Shown piece after piece: positions 6,875-16,127 of a DNA stretch of 30,708 bases. Numbering within the stretch: position 1 is the stretch's first letter; every line of letters starts with the position of its first letter. Origin of the DNA: an uncultured Bacteriovoracaceae bacterium (GTDB taxonomy: Bacteria; Bdellovibrionota; Bacteriovoracia; Bacteriovoracales; Bacteriovoracaceae); the NCBI GenBank assembly GCA_937952395.1, contig CALFYV010000195.1, forward strand, positions 1 to 30,708, read 5' to 3'. A model generated the notes under the pieces. The model was not told the DNA's origin. It searched no databases and saw only the letters and a program-made list of their open reading frames with translations. A program made the translations under genes and the position numbers.

Positions 6875-7993
6875 ATGAAAGTTTTAATTCAATCAGAAAA
6901 GCTACGTGAGGGACTAAATAAAATCTTAACTGTAGTTGATAGAAAAAACTCAAGACCCATACTAACCAATTGCTTAATAACTTCTGAATTACCTAATAAA
7001 TTAACTTTAATTGCTTCTGATTTAGAGGTTTCTTCTAAAATTCATATTGATGCAAAAATTGAGTCAGGTGGAAGTTTTTGTATAAATTCAAAAAACTTTT
7101 TTGATATTTTAAGAGAGATGCCAAATGAAGAACTTGAACTTTTTGTTGATAAGCAAGAAAATTATTTAAAACTTAACTGTAAGAAAATAAATTACTCACT
7201 TTTAGTAACTAATTCTGAAGAATATCCACAGTTAAGTTTTGAAAATAATTCAAATGAATTTAAATTACAAACAACTGAAGTTCTTAAAATTATAAACAAA
7301 ACATCCCATGCTATTTCAATAGATGAAACAAGGCTTTATTTAAATGGAATTTACTTTCAACTTCTAGATGAAAAATTAAGAACTGTAGCGATAGATGGTC
7401 ATAGATTAGCTTTATTAGAAACCACTGAATACCTAGGTGATTGTAAGGCACTTGTTGACGGAATCATCGTACCTAGAAAAGGTGTTAACGAACTTAAAAA
7501 AATTGCTGAAGCTTATCCTGAGAGTGAATTAATTTTATCAGTTGATGAATCTTTTCTTTATATTAATTCTAAGAATGAATATTTTTTATCTATTAGGCTA
7601 ATTGCAAGAGAATATCCAAAGTATCAATCAGTTATTCCGAATAAAACAACTTATTCACTAAATGTCGATAAGATGGCACTTACTAATGCCGTTAAAAGAA
7701 TTAAGATTTTAGCTAACGAGAAAACCAATGGAATTAAGGTAAGTCTTAGTGCCAATAATATGACTATCTCTTCTAGTCATCCTTCTTTGGGACAAGCTAA
7801 GGAGGTTTTACCAGTTAACTACTCAGGGATTGATATTGAAATTGGCTTTAATGCTAAGTACTTAATTGATACTTTATCAGTTTTTAATGATTCTGATGTT
7901 ATTATGGAATTTAATAATGAATTAAGTCCAGTTGTTGTTAAATCTGAAACTCTTCCAGAATTCTTGGGCATTATCATGCCTTTAAAATTATAA
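6875..7993 (+). CDS. dnaN: DNA polymerase III beta subunit (sliding clamp)
   Basis: DnaN is the dimeric clamp that tethers the replicative polymerase and docks many repair proteins. At 372 aa it matches the family. It starts MKVLIQSEKLREGLNKILTVVDRKNSRPILTN (domain 1). The middle domain has AIDGHRLAL, and it ends EFLGIIMPLKL, equivalent to the clamp C-terminus with its peptide-binding cleft. GAGGGG precedes the ATG by 5 bases. It begins a plus-strand run with recF, gyrB and gyrA, and likely has its own promoter inside the origin region. Confidence 0.98.
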   Translation: MKVLIQSEKLREGLNKILTVVDRKNSRPILTNCLITSELPNKLTLIASDLEVSSKIHIDAKIESGGSFCINSKNFFDILREMPNEELELFVDKQENYLKLNCKKINYSLLVTNSEEYPQLSFENNSNEFKLQTTEVLKIINKTSHAISIDETRLYLNGIYFQLLDEKLRTVAIDGHRLALLETTEYLGDCKALVDGIIVPRKGVNELKKIAEAYPESELILSVDESFLYINSKNEYFLSIRLIAREYPKYQSVIPNKTTYSLNVDKMALTNAVKRIKILANEKTNGIKVSLSANNMTISSSHPSLGQAKEVLPVNYSGIDIEIGFNAKYLIDTLSVFNDSDVIMEFNNELSPVVVKSETLPEFLGIIMPLKL

Positions 7994-7994
7994 A

Positions 7995-9098
7995 ATGAGC
8001 GAACTTAAAGTTTCACGAATGCAAGTCACAAATTTTCGTAATTTGCAGCCAGATATTATTAATTTTTCTCAAGGAATTAATTGTATATTTGGTCAAAATG
8101 GAAATGGTAAAACAAATCTCTTAGAAGCGCTTTATGTACTTACTCAAAGAAAATCCTTTCGTAAAAATACAAGTTTTCCCCAATATTTAAGTATTGATGG
8201 AGATAGTACTGAAATTATTATTAATTCATTATTTTTAGATGAGAATGGCGACAAGCTCTCTTTAAGTACTAAGTTACAAAATGGTTCATCAACTTGGAGT
8301 ATTAATGGCAAGCCGACTAAAAAGCGCCTTGAAGCCACTTCTATTTTCATTAATCCTTTCGATTCATACACATTTCATAACTCAGCTAGTTTTAGAAGGC
8401 ACTGGGTAGATCATCACTTGGGTTTGATTAATAAGCTCTATGCCAAGAATTGGGCCAAATTTCAGCATATTCTTCGAAATAGAAATGCTTTACTATCCCA
8501 GCGAAAAAATGGCTTCAAAGAACAAATATTGGCTTTAGATGAGCAGCTTGTTCAATATTCTCTTTTTATTACCAAAGAAAGAGAGTCTTTTATCTCAGAT
8601 TTAAGAGATTATTGCTCATTTACGTTTAATCAAATCTTTTCTCAGGAGCATTTTTTAGATATTAAGCTTTCAACTCGCTTTTCTGGTCAAAACGAGGCTT
8701 TTATTTGGGAATTTTACCGCCAAAATCAAGAAAAAGATGAAGCTATAGGTCATACTTCTTACGGAATTCATAAGGATGATTATCAGTTTTTTTTTGATGG
8801 TATGAATGCCTATGAATACTGTTCATTGGGCCAACAAAAAATGAGTTATTTGAGTCTTATCTTTGCCTATATAGAGCTTTTTAGGTATAAATTTAAGGCT
8901 TACCCAATTGTTTTAATCGATGACGTTTCAGGCGAATTAGATACGAGAAGGTGGGCCAATTTGATAGAATATTTGCAAACGAAAAAGTTTCAAGTTCTCA
9001 TCACAACAGCTAATGAAAGTTTTAAAGATGAGCTACATAAAAGCGCTCTTATAAACCAAATTAAAGTTGAGGCTGGAGCTTTTCATGTTGTGCAATAG
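7995..9098 (+). CDS. recF: RecF gap-repair ATPase
   Basis: RecF is an SMC/Rad50-like ATPase that loads RecA at ssDNA gaps with RecO and RecR. Its 367 aa include VTNFRNLQP near the N-terminus, Walker A GQNGNGKTNLLEAL (about residues 33-46), the segment FRRHWVDHHLG, the ABC-type signature SLGQQKMSYLSLIFAYIELF, and Walker B PIVLIDDVSGELD, followed by ITTAN. It begins one base after the dnaN stop and has no Shine-Dalgarno, so it is probably translated by coupling with dnaN. The dnaN-recF-gyrB order is classic. Confidence 0.97.
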   Translation: MSELKVSRMQVTNFRNLQPDIINFSQGINCIFGQNGNGKTNLLEALYVLTQRKSFRKNTSFPQYLSIDGDSTEIIINSLFLDENGDKLSLSTKLQNGSSTWSINGKPTKKRLEATSIFINPFDSYTFHNSASFRRHWVDHHLGLINKLYAKNWAKFQHILRNRNALLSQRKNGFKEQILALDEQLVQYSLFITKERESFISDLRDYCSFTFNQIFSQEHFLDIKLSTRFSGQNEAFIWEFYRQNQEKDEAIGHTSYGIHKDDYQFFFDGMNAYEYCSLGQQKMSYLSLIFAYIELFRYKFKAYPIVLIDDVSGELDTRRWANLIEYLQTKKFQVLITTANESFKDELHKSALINQIKVEAGAFHVVQ

Positions 9099-9106
9099 GA
9101 GCAAAG

Positions 9107-11551
9107 ATGGAAGGCCAAGAATCAATTTCAAAAGTAAAATCTGATTATACAGCAGATAAAATTAAAATTTTAGAAGGACTAGAGGCTGTAAGAAAACGTC
9201 CAGGAATGTACATAGGAGACACAGGTTTCCGTGGCTTACACCATTGCGTTTACGAAATTGTGGATAATGCAGTTGATGAGGCACTAGCTGGTTATTGCAA
9301 TGAAATTAAAGTTATTATTCATGTAGATAATTCCATTACCGTTATTGATGATGGACGAGGGATACCAGTTGATTTGCATTCAACGGAAAAAGTTTCAGCA
9401 GCAGAAATTGTTTTCACAAAATTACATGCCGGTGGAAAATTTAATGAAGAAGGCGGGGCTTATAAGGTTTCAGGCGGGCTTCATGGAGTTGGAGCAGCAG
9501 TTGTAAATGCCCTTTCAAGATGGGTAAATCTAGAAATTAAGAAGGGTGGTAAAATTCATGAATTAAAGTTTGAGAATGGTATTGCTAAAGAACCTCTAAG
9601 AGTTATTGGAGATTGTCCGCCAAATGAAAATGGTACTGCTGTAACATTTAAACCTAATAATGAAATTTTTGAAGTACATGAGTTTAATTATGATACACTT
9701 TCTAATCGTTTTAGAGAGATGGCTTTTTTAAATCGTGGTTTAAAAATCTCTATTACAGATGAGCGTAACGAAAAGTCAGATAATTTCTTTTATGAAGGTG
9801 GTATTGCGGAATTTGTAAATTATTTAAATAGGGCCAAAACCGCAATTCACAAAAAACCTATTTATTTTATTGATTCTAAGCAAGATTACGAAGTCGAAGT
9901 GGCGATGCAGTGGACAGATGGTTATACAGAATCAATTACATCATACGCAAACAATATCAACACACCAGAGGGAGGAACTCATGTTTCTGGTTTTAAAACA
10001 GCTTTAACAAGAGTTTTAAACAATTATGCAAAAGATAATAATTTATTAAAAAATATCAAAACTAGTTTAACTGGTGATGATATGCGCGAAGGTTTAACTG
10101 TTATTATTTCTGTTAAATTAGCTAACCCACAATTTGAGGGGCAAACAAAGTCAAAACTAGGAAGTTCAGAGGTAGAAGGTATCGTTAACTCTCTTATTGG
10201 TGAAAAATTAAAAACATTTTTAGAAGAAAATCCTGCTTCTGCTAAAATGATCATTAGAAAATCAGTAGACGCTGCAGCAGCTCGTGAAGCTGCCAGGAGA
10301 GCAAGAGAACTTACCCGAAGAAAAACCGCTTTAGATTTTGGTGGGCTCCCAGGTAAAATGGCTGATTGCCAAGAGAAAAATCCAGAGCTTTGTGAAATTT
10401 ATATTGTAGAGGGTGATTCCGCAGGTGGTTCAGCTAAGCAGGGTAGAGATAGAAAGTATCAAGCGGTGTTACCTTTGAAAGGGAAAATTTTAAACGTTGA
10501 AAAAGCACGCTATGATAAAATGCTTTCTAATGAAGAAATAAAAATGTTAGTTCAAGCCATGGGAACGAGTATTGGCAAGGATAGTTTTAATATTTCAAAA
10601 TTAAGATATCATAAAATTGTTATTATGACTGATGCGGATGTGGATGGTTCACATATTCGAACACTGCTACTTACTCTTTTTTACCGCCAGTTCCCTGAAG
10701 TAATAGAGAGAGGACACCTTTATATTGCACAACCTCCGTTATATCGATTTAAAAAAGGCAAAGCGGAAAAGTATTTAAAAGATGAACGTGAACTAGAAAA
10801 ATTTCTAGTTAGCACGTGTTTTGATGACGCCACAGTAGGTTGTTCTGTCGAAAAAGTTGAAAATGAAGAGATGAAGGCAATTTTAAATAAATTTAAAATT
10901 TATAACTCAACAGTGAAATCTTATGATAGGCATTTTGATTCATTTTTATTAAAGAAAATAATAGAATCAAATTTTTTAAGCAGTGATACGCTTAAAGATA
11001 AAGACAAAACAGAAGCTGCGGCTAGAGAACTTGATGAATATTTTAAAGCACAAGAAAAGCATATTTTACGTAACTATACCTTCGATGTTGAATTAGACCC
11101 TGGACTACAAAAATATTTTATCCGAGTTACCGTAAAAACAAGTCTGAAACTAAAAAAATTCAAAATAAATAATTATTTATTAGATTCAGCAGATTTTGCT
11201 GATTTAAAAAACTATTTTGATGGTTTTAATAAATTTATTAATGCAAGTTTTTCAATTACAAAAAATGATATCACGAAATCATTTGAAAACTTATTAGATT
11301 TTTCTTCTTATATTTTTACTGAAGGTAAACAAGGGGCATACATCCAGCGCTATAAGGGATTGGGAGAGATGAACCCAGAACAACTTTGGGATACAACAAT
11401 GAACCCGGCTTATAGAGTCCTCAAGCAGGTGAAAATTGAAGATACAATTGATGCCGATCAAGTTTTTTCGATTCTTATGGGTGATCAAGTAGAACCAAGA
11501 AGGCAATTTGTCGAAACAAATGCTTTAAATGTACGAAATTTAGATATTTAA
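9107..11551 (+). CDS. gyrB: DNA gyrase subunit B
   Basis: GyrB is the ATPase subunit of gyrase, which introduces negative supercoils. At 814 aa it is the long proteobacterial form. GHKL motifs are EIVDNAVDEALAGY, DDGRGIPVD and VSGGLHGVGAAVVNALS. The TOPRIM domain has IVEGDSAGGSAKQGRDR, PLKGKILNVEKAR and TDADVDGSHIRTLLLTLFYR. A ~170-residue insert lies between TOPRIM and the C-terminal IQRYKGLGEMNPEQLWDT, as in E. coli-type GyrB. GGAG lies 7 bases before the ATG. It is followed by gyrA after 12 nt, so both subunits are probably made from one transcript. Confidence 0.98.
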   Translation: MEGQESISKVKSDYTADKIKILEGLEAVRKRPGMYIGDTGFRGLHHCVYEIVDNAVDEALAGYCNEIKVIIHVDNSITVIDDGRGIPVDLHSTEKVSAAEIVFTKLHAGGKFNEEGGAYKVSGGLHGVGAAVVNALSRWVNLEIKKGGKIHELKFENGIAKEPLRVIGDCPPNENGTAVTFKPNNEIFEVHEFNYDTLSNRFREMAFLNRGLKISITDERNEKSDNFFYEGGIAEFVNYLNRAKTAIHKKPIYFIDSKQDYEVEVAMQWTDGYTESITSYANNINTPEGGTHVSGFKTALTRVLNNYAKDNNLLKNIKTSLTGDDMREGLTVIISVKLANPQFEGQTKSKLGSSEVEGIVNSLIGEKLKTFLEENPASAKMIIRKSVDAAAAREAARRARELTRRKTALDFGGLPGKMADCQEKNPELCEIYIVEGDSAGGSAKQGRDRKYQAVLPLKGKILNVEKARYDKMLSNEEIKMLVQAMGTSIGKDSFNISKLRYHKIVIMTDADVDGSHIRTLLLTLFYRQFPEVIERGHLYIAQPPLYRFKKGKAEKYLKDERELEKFLVSTCFDDATVGCSVEKVENEEMKAILNKFKIYNSTVKSYDRHFDSFLLKKIIESNFLSSDTLKDKDKTEAAARELDEYFKAQEKHILRNYTFDVELDPGLQKYFIRVTVKTSLKLKKFKINNYLLDSADFADLKNYFDGFNKFINASFSITKNDITKSFENLLDFSSYIFTEGKQGAYIQRYKGLGEMNPEQLWDTTMNPAYRVLKQVKIEDTIDADQVFSILMGDQVEPRRQFVETNALNVRNLDI

Positions 11552-11563
11552 TAAAGGTATTTT

Positions 11564-14017
11564 ATGAGTGAACAAGAAAACACACCAATGAATAATGTCG
11601 TACCTCTTCTTATTCAAGATGAAATGAAAGAATGTTATTTAGACTACGCCATGTCTGTTATTGTTGGCCGTGCACTTCCAGATGTACGTGATGGTTTAAA
11701 ACCTGTTCACCGTAGAGTTCTTTATGCCATGTACATGCTTAATAATTATCATAATCGTCCATTTTTAAAGTCTGCAAGAGTTGTAGGGGATGTTATAGGT
11801 AAATACCACCCACACGGAGATGCTGCTGTTTACAGTACAATCGTTCGATTAGCTCAAGATTTCTCCATGAGATATATTATTGTTGATGGTCAAGGAAATT
11901 TTGGCTCCATTGATGGGGATTCAGCGGCAGCAATGAGATACACTGAGATTCGAATGAAGAAGCTCGCTGAAGAAATGCTAAAAGATATTGATAAGGAAAC
12001 TGTTGATTGGCAGCCCAATTACGATGATTCCTTACAAGAACCTATTGTGTTACCAACAAAGATTCCAAATTTATTAGTCAATGGTTCAACTGGAATTGCC
12101 GTTGGTATGGCGACTAATATACCTCCGCATAATTTAAGCGAAATCATGGATGGTTTAATATTGTTAATTGATAACCCTAATACATCGATAGATGAGTTGG
12201 TTCAAGTTATACCAGGGCCTGATTTTCCTACAGCCGGAGAAATTCATGGAACTGTCGGAATAAAATCTGCCTTTTACACTGGTAAAGGAGTTATTCAAAT
12301 CAGAGCTAAGGCTGAAATAGAAGTCAGTGGGAAGCAAGAAAAGGAAAGTATCATCATTACAGAGCTACCTTATCAGGTTAACAAAGCTAAACTTATAGAG
12401 AAGATTGCTTCTTTAGTTAATGAAAAACTCATAACAGGTATCTCTGATATTCGAGATGAATCTAATCGCCTGGGTATTAGAGTTGTTGTTGATATTAAAC
12501 GAAATGAACCAGCAAATATTATTTTAAATAATTTATTTAAAATGACTCAAATGCAAGTTTCTTACGGAATTATTTTTCTTTCTCTTCATAACGGTCAACC
12601 AAAGGTTATGAATCTCAAGGAACAGCTTCAATGTTTTATTGATCACAGAAGAGAAGTTGTTGTTAGAAGAACAACATTCGAGTTAAAAAAGGCTAAAGAA
12701 AAAGCACATATTTTAGAAGGGCTAAAAATTGCCGTTGAGAATATTGATGCCATAGTTGAATTGGTAAAAAAATCTGAAGGGCCACAACAAGCTAAAAAAT
12801 CTTTAATTGAAATTTATAGTTTAAGTGATAAACAGGCTCAAGCTGTCTTGGATATGAGACTCCAAAGGCTAACAGGACTTGAGAGAGATAAGATTATCGC
12901 GGACTACCAAGTCATCATGAAAGAAATTGCTGAGTTAGAAAAAATTCTATCATCTGATGAACTTATTTTCAGTATAATCAAAGAGGAATTTAAAGAAATA
13001 AAAGAAAATTACGGTGATGAAAGAAAAACAAAAATTATAGCCAACTCTGATGAAATTTTAACTGAAGACTTAATTAAATCCGAAGAAGTAATCGTTACGA
13101 TAACCCACAAAGGCTATATCAAGCGTATGAACCTAGACACTTATAAAGCGCAAAAACGTGGCGGTAAGGGTGTTAAGGGTGCAATTAATGATGAAGACTT
13201 TTTTACAAGTATTTTTACAGCAGATACTCATGATGATCTCATGTTTATTACAGATAAAGGCACGGTTTTAACTTTAAAAGTTTATAGTATCCCAGAAGGT
13301 TCAAGAACAACTAAAGGCAGAAATATAATAAATTTAATACAAGTTCCTAAAGGGGAAAGTGTTAATCAAATTATTTCTAAGCCTAAAGATATTAATGATA
13401 AATTTCTAATTATTGCCACCGCTAATGGCACTGTTAAAAAAACGCCGCTCGAAGAATATGATCGAATTAATCAAAACGGTAAAAAAGGTATTAAAATTCA
13501 GAATGGTGATTCAGTTGTTTCAGTAAGAGTCACTGATGGTAAGAAAGATGTATTGCTTTGTGCTAGCTCAGGTAAAATTATCCGATTCTCAGAAGAAGAC
13601 TGTCGTCCGATGGGAAGGGTGTCTCAAGGTGTAAGAGGAATTAGTATTTCTAAAGATGAAAGAGTTATCGGAATGGAAATTATTGACGATAATGTTGAAA
13701 TATTATCCGTAACAGAAAATGGGTATGGTAAACGAACTATTTCTAAAGAATATCGAAAGCAATCTAGAGGTGGTAAGGGTATTATTGCTATGAAATTAAC
13801 TGAGAAAAATGGAGATATTATACAAGTTCGTCAAGTTTCAGATAAGGATGATTTAATGATAATAACTAATAAGGGACAAGTTATCAGAACAAAAATTTCT
13901 GGTATTTCTTTATTAGGGCGTAATACTCAAGGTGTTCGCTTAATTAATGTAAAAGCAGGAGAAAAGGTTGTTGCAGTTGAAAAACTTGCAGAAGCTGATG
14001 AATCTGACGAAGATTAG
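11564..14017 (+). CDS. gyrA: DNA gyrase subunit A
   Basis: GyrA is the DNA-cleaving subunit of gyrase. At 817 aa it carries the winged-helix and tower domains with catalytic Tyr126 in AMRYTEIR, and the C-terminal pinwheel. A GyrA-box variant, QKRGGKG, lies near residue 530; the canonical form is QRRGGKG. This marks it as gyrase and not topoisomerase IV. In the quinolone-determining loop HPHGDAAVYS, residues 87 and 91 (E. coli 83 and 87) are Ala and Ser. The acidic tail EKLAEADESDED resembles other gyrases. AAAGG precedes the ATG. The 3' end overlaps the next gene by 20 bp. Confidence 0.98.
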   Translation: MSEQENTPMNNVVPLLIQDEMKECYLDYAMSVIVGRALPDVRDGLKPVHRRVLYAMYMLNNYHNRPFLKSARVVGDVIGKYHPHGDAAVYSTIVRLAQDFSMRYIIVDGQGNFGSIDGDSAAAMRYTEIRMKKLAEEMLKDIDKETVDWQPNYDDSLQEPIVLPTKIPNLLVNGSTGIAVGMATNIPPHNLSEIMDGLILLIDNPNTSIDELVQVIPGPDFPTAGEIHGTVGIKSAFYTGKGVIQIRAKAEIEVSGKQEKESIIITELPYQVNKAKLIEKIASLVNEKLITGISDIRDESNRLGIRVVVDIKRNEPANIILNNLFKMTQMQVSYGIIFLSLHNGQPKVMNLKEQLQCFIDHRREVVVRRTTFELKKAKEKAHILEGLKIAVENIDAIVELVKKSEGPQQAKKSLIEIYSLSDKQAQAVLDMRLQRLTGLERDKIIADYQVIMKEIAELEKILSSDELIFSIIKEEFKEIKENYGDERKTKIIANSDEILTEDLIKSEEVIVTITHKGYIKRMNLDTYKAQKRGGKGVKGAINDEDFFTSIFTADTHDDLMFITDKGTVLTLKVYSIPEGSRTTKGRNIINLIQVPKGESVNQIISKPKDINDKFLIIATANGTVKKTPLEEYDRINQNGKKGIKIQNGDSVVSVRVTDGKKDVLLCASSGKIIRFSEEDCRPMGRVSQGVRGISISKDERVIGMEIIDDNVEILSVTENGYGKRTISKEYRKQSRGGKGIIAMKLTEKNGDIIQVRQVSDKDDLMIITNKGQVIRTKISGISLLGRNTQGVRLINVKAGEKVVAVEKLAEADESDED

Positions 14018-14777
14018 TCTTCTTCTATTTTTATTCTCGTGCGATTTTACATCGGGTTTACATAAATCTATTCTGAGGGCCCAAGATTATATTAAAGAAC
14101 AAGAATATTTAAAGGCAGTTGATGAATATGAAGATATTCTTAAAGGTAAACCCTCTGATAATTTAAAAATTAAAATTCATTTTCAATTAGGTGAAATTTA
14201 CTCTATCTATTTAAATCAAACTAAAAAGGCTCTTGATAATTTTCAAAAAGTAATAGAACTTGCTGACGTGCCAAGTTGGCAAGTAAAATCGTTAGAGAAA
14301 GTTGCAGAAATTAATTTTGAATTCACTCAAGATTTTCAAGCATCTGCCAAAGCTTATAAAACTCTTATCGATTTTATTCCCAAGCTAGAAAAGCAAGATT
14401 TTTATTCTTTTAGGTATGCTCAAGCAATTCAAAATATGCGCAAGTATGAAGATAGTATTAAACTATTTGAAGAAATGAAAAATAAGACGACCCATGAGTT
14501 TCATGTCAAATCTTATTACGAAATAGGTTTAAGTTATTTTTATATGAAAAACTGGAAACAAGCGATTGCCTACTGGAAAGACTACATTGTGAGAGAAAAA
14601 AATAAGAATGATATCGTTATGACAAAATTTCTAATGGCGAATGCTTATGAAACAAATGAAGAGCTAAAAAAAGCTTACAATATTTATTATTCTATATTGA
14701 ATGATTTTCCTAATCCTGATGTCATAAAAAATAGATTAGAATCTCTCTATGCAAGACGTGTGGCCCGCAAAAGATGA
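13998..14777 (+). CDS. TPR-repeat lipoprotein, BamD-like in layout
   Basis: From the ATG at 13998 the protein starts MNLTKISLLLFLFSC. This is a lipoprotein signal with lipobox LFSC and a lipidated Cys at position 15, so the product is exported and lipid-anchored. The remaining ~245 residues are helical with repeated TPR-like units: DYIKEQEYLKAVDEYEDIL, QTKKALDNFQKVIEL, QASAKAYKTLIDF, KYEDSIKLFEEMK, NWKQAIAYWKDYI and ELKKAYNIYYSIL. The architecture recalls BamD or YbgF-type envelope scaffolds, but I cannot assign a specific family. It overlaps the gyrA 3' end by 20 bp, and its stop overlaps the next ATG (ATGA), so it is probably co-transcribed with gyrA and the atp genes. Confidence 0.8.
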   Translation: MNLTKISLLLFLFSCDFTSGLHKSILRAQDYIKEQEYLKAVDEYEDILKGKPSDNLKIKIHFQLGEIYSIYLNQTKKALDNFQKVIELADVPSWQVKSLEKVAEINFEFTQDFQASAKAYKTLIDFIPKLEKQDFYSFRYAQAIQNMRKYEDSIKLFEEMKNKTTHEFHVKSYYEIGLSYFYMKNWKQAIAYWKDYIVREKNKNDIVMTKFLMANAYETNEELKKAYNIYYSILNDFPNPDVIKNRLESLYARRVARKR

Positions 14778-14965
14778 AAAAATACCTTGCAGTTTTGGCC
14801 CTAGCCCTAGGTCTACCATCAACAATTTTAGGATTGTTTGCAGTTTTGTATCAATTAGTTCAAAAAGGGGTTATATCTTGGAATATCGCCCTTTCTGTTT
14901 TAATTTTAGTCATTATCAATATACTTTACCTAATGATTCGATATGTTAATAAAAGAAAAAATTAA
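14774..14965 (+). CDS. Small two-TM protein, AtpZ-like
   Basis: This 63-residue protein has two predicted membrane helices (about 4-28 and 36-57) and a basic tail, YVNKRKN. The ALGLPSTILGLFAVLYQL segment recalls the AtpZ/ATPase_gene1 family, small membrane proteins found upstream of atpI and atpB. Its ATG overlaps the upstream TGA stop. The identity rests mainly on position and topology. It could be an unrelated small membrane protein. Confidence 0.55.
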   Translation: MKKYLAVLALALGLPSTILGLFAVLYQLVQKGVISWNIALSVLILVIINILYLMIRYVNKRKN

Positions 14966-15305
14966 TATACAAAAATATCTAATAGGCTCAACTGCTAACT
15001 ATACATTGATGTTATTTTTATGGGTCAAAAATCTAAATGATGCCCTAACATTTTTAGCTTTACAGGTAATTGTTATTATAAATCACTATATGCTGGTTAA
15101 GGGTATATCTTTAACTTTAGACGTAACAAATTTGCATAAAAAAAAAGGATTTAAGATTGCCTTGTTTATTGGCGGCAAAACCATTCTATTAGGGATAGCA
15201 TTTTATGTTGCAACATATTATGATTCTAAGAAAATCATTTACCTGCTGATTTTATATATTTTTCAATTGATAATCTTAGGCTTAAGTATTAAAAAAGCAC
15301 AGTAG
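14943..15305 (+). CDS. atpI: AtpI-like four-TM protein
   Basis: This 120-aa hydrophobic protein has four likely membrane helices at about 11-28, 33-56, 71-92 and 98-116, with a basic loop KKKGFK between helices 2 and 3. Size, topology and position directly upstream of atpB match AtpI, which assists assembly of the c-ring (in Bacillus, AtpZ and AtpI have also been linked to Mg2+ or Ca2+ supply). The start overlaps the preceding gene by 23 bp and lacks a clear Shine-Dalgarno, suggesting coupling. Sequence similarity to AtpI is weak by eye. Confidence 0.6.
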   Translation: MLIKEKINIQKYLIGSTANYTLMLFLWVKNLNDALTFLALQVIVIINHYMLVKGISLTLDVTNLHKKKGFKIALFIGGKTILLGIAFYVATYYDSKKIIYLLILYIFQLIILGLSIKKAQ

Positions 15306-15332
15306 GTTTTTTTATTTTTGGAAGGATTCATT

Positions 15333-16103
15333 ATGAAGTTGTTTTTAACCATTTTGTTTGGCTTTTATGCCTCAAACTCAATGGCCTCAGGTTATACCTT
15401 TTTATCACACTTTGCTCATCAGTGGCATGTGCCTGAGCATGTTATTACTTTTCTTATTATTGCTTTTGTTATTAGTCTTTTCGGTCTGATCTATAGAATG
15501 AAGTCCAAGGATATAAATAAATCAGTTATTCCTGATAAGGGGACGACATTTCGTAATATTGTGGAAGCCTTTGGTGAGTTTGTTTATGGTTTATGCCGTT
15601 CTACCATGGGTGAAAAAGAAGCACATAAATATTTTCCAGTTATCTGTATGATTTTTGTTTTTATTTTTTTGAGCAATTTAACTGGTTTAATTCCAGGTTT
15701 TTTGCCTCCAACGGACAATATAAATACGACACTAGCTTTAGGGCTGTTTGTTTTCCTTTATTATAACTACCAAGGTATTAAAGCTCAGGGACTAATCGGT
15801 CATTTAAAGCATTTTGCCGGACCAGTTTGGTACTTAGCTCCTTTGATTTTCGTTATCGAACTTATCTCTCATGCAGTTAGACCGATTTCCTTGGCTTTAA
15901 GACTGCGTGGTAATATGTTTGGAGATCATTTAGTTTTATCAATTTTCTCTGGCTTACTTCCTTATATAGTTCCTATCGCATTTATGATTTTAGGGCTTTT
16001 TGTATGTTTTATTCAAGCGTTCGTTTTTACATTACTAACGATGGTTTATATAAGTTTAGCAACTGCACATCACGATCATGATGAGGCAGGGGCTCACCAT
16101 TAA
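15333..16103 (+). CDS. atpB: ATP synthase Fo subunit a
   Basis: Subunit a forms the ion half-channels next to the c-ring in the inner membrane. I place the start at ATG 15333, preceded by GGAAGG, giving 256 aa; an upstream TTG at 15318 overlaps that ribosome binding site and is unlikely. Key motifs are FLSNLTGLIPGF, HAVRPISLALRLRGNMFGDH (with the essential Arg) and IQAFVFTLLTMVYISLA near the C-terminus. It ends in a His-rich tail, TAHHDHDEAGAHH. The first ~20 residues (MKLFLTILFGFYASNSMASG) look like a cleavable signal peptide. It is followed by atpE after 24 nt. The other Fo and F1 genes are absent here. Confidence 0.97.
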   Translation: MKLFLTILFGFYASNSMASGYTFLSHFAHQWHVPEHVITFLIIAFVISLFGLIYRMKSKDINKSVIPDKGTTFRNIVEAFGEFVYGLCRSTMGEKEAHKYFPVICMIFVFIFLSNLTGLIPGFLPPTDNINTTLALGLFVFLYYNYQGIKAQGLIGHLKHFAGPVWYLAPLIFVIELISHAVRPISLALRLRGNMFGDHLVLSIFSGLLPYIVPIAFMILGLFVCFIQAFVFTLLTMVYISLATAHHDHDEAGAHH

Positions 16104-16127
16104 CACTTTTTAATACGGAGAAGTATT

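Noticed and set aside
15318..15332. TTG start for atpB
   Set aside because: It would place the GGAAGG ribosome binding site inside the coding region. The ATG at 15333 is better placed and gives a proper signal peptide.
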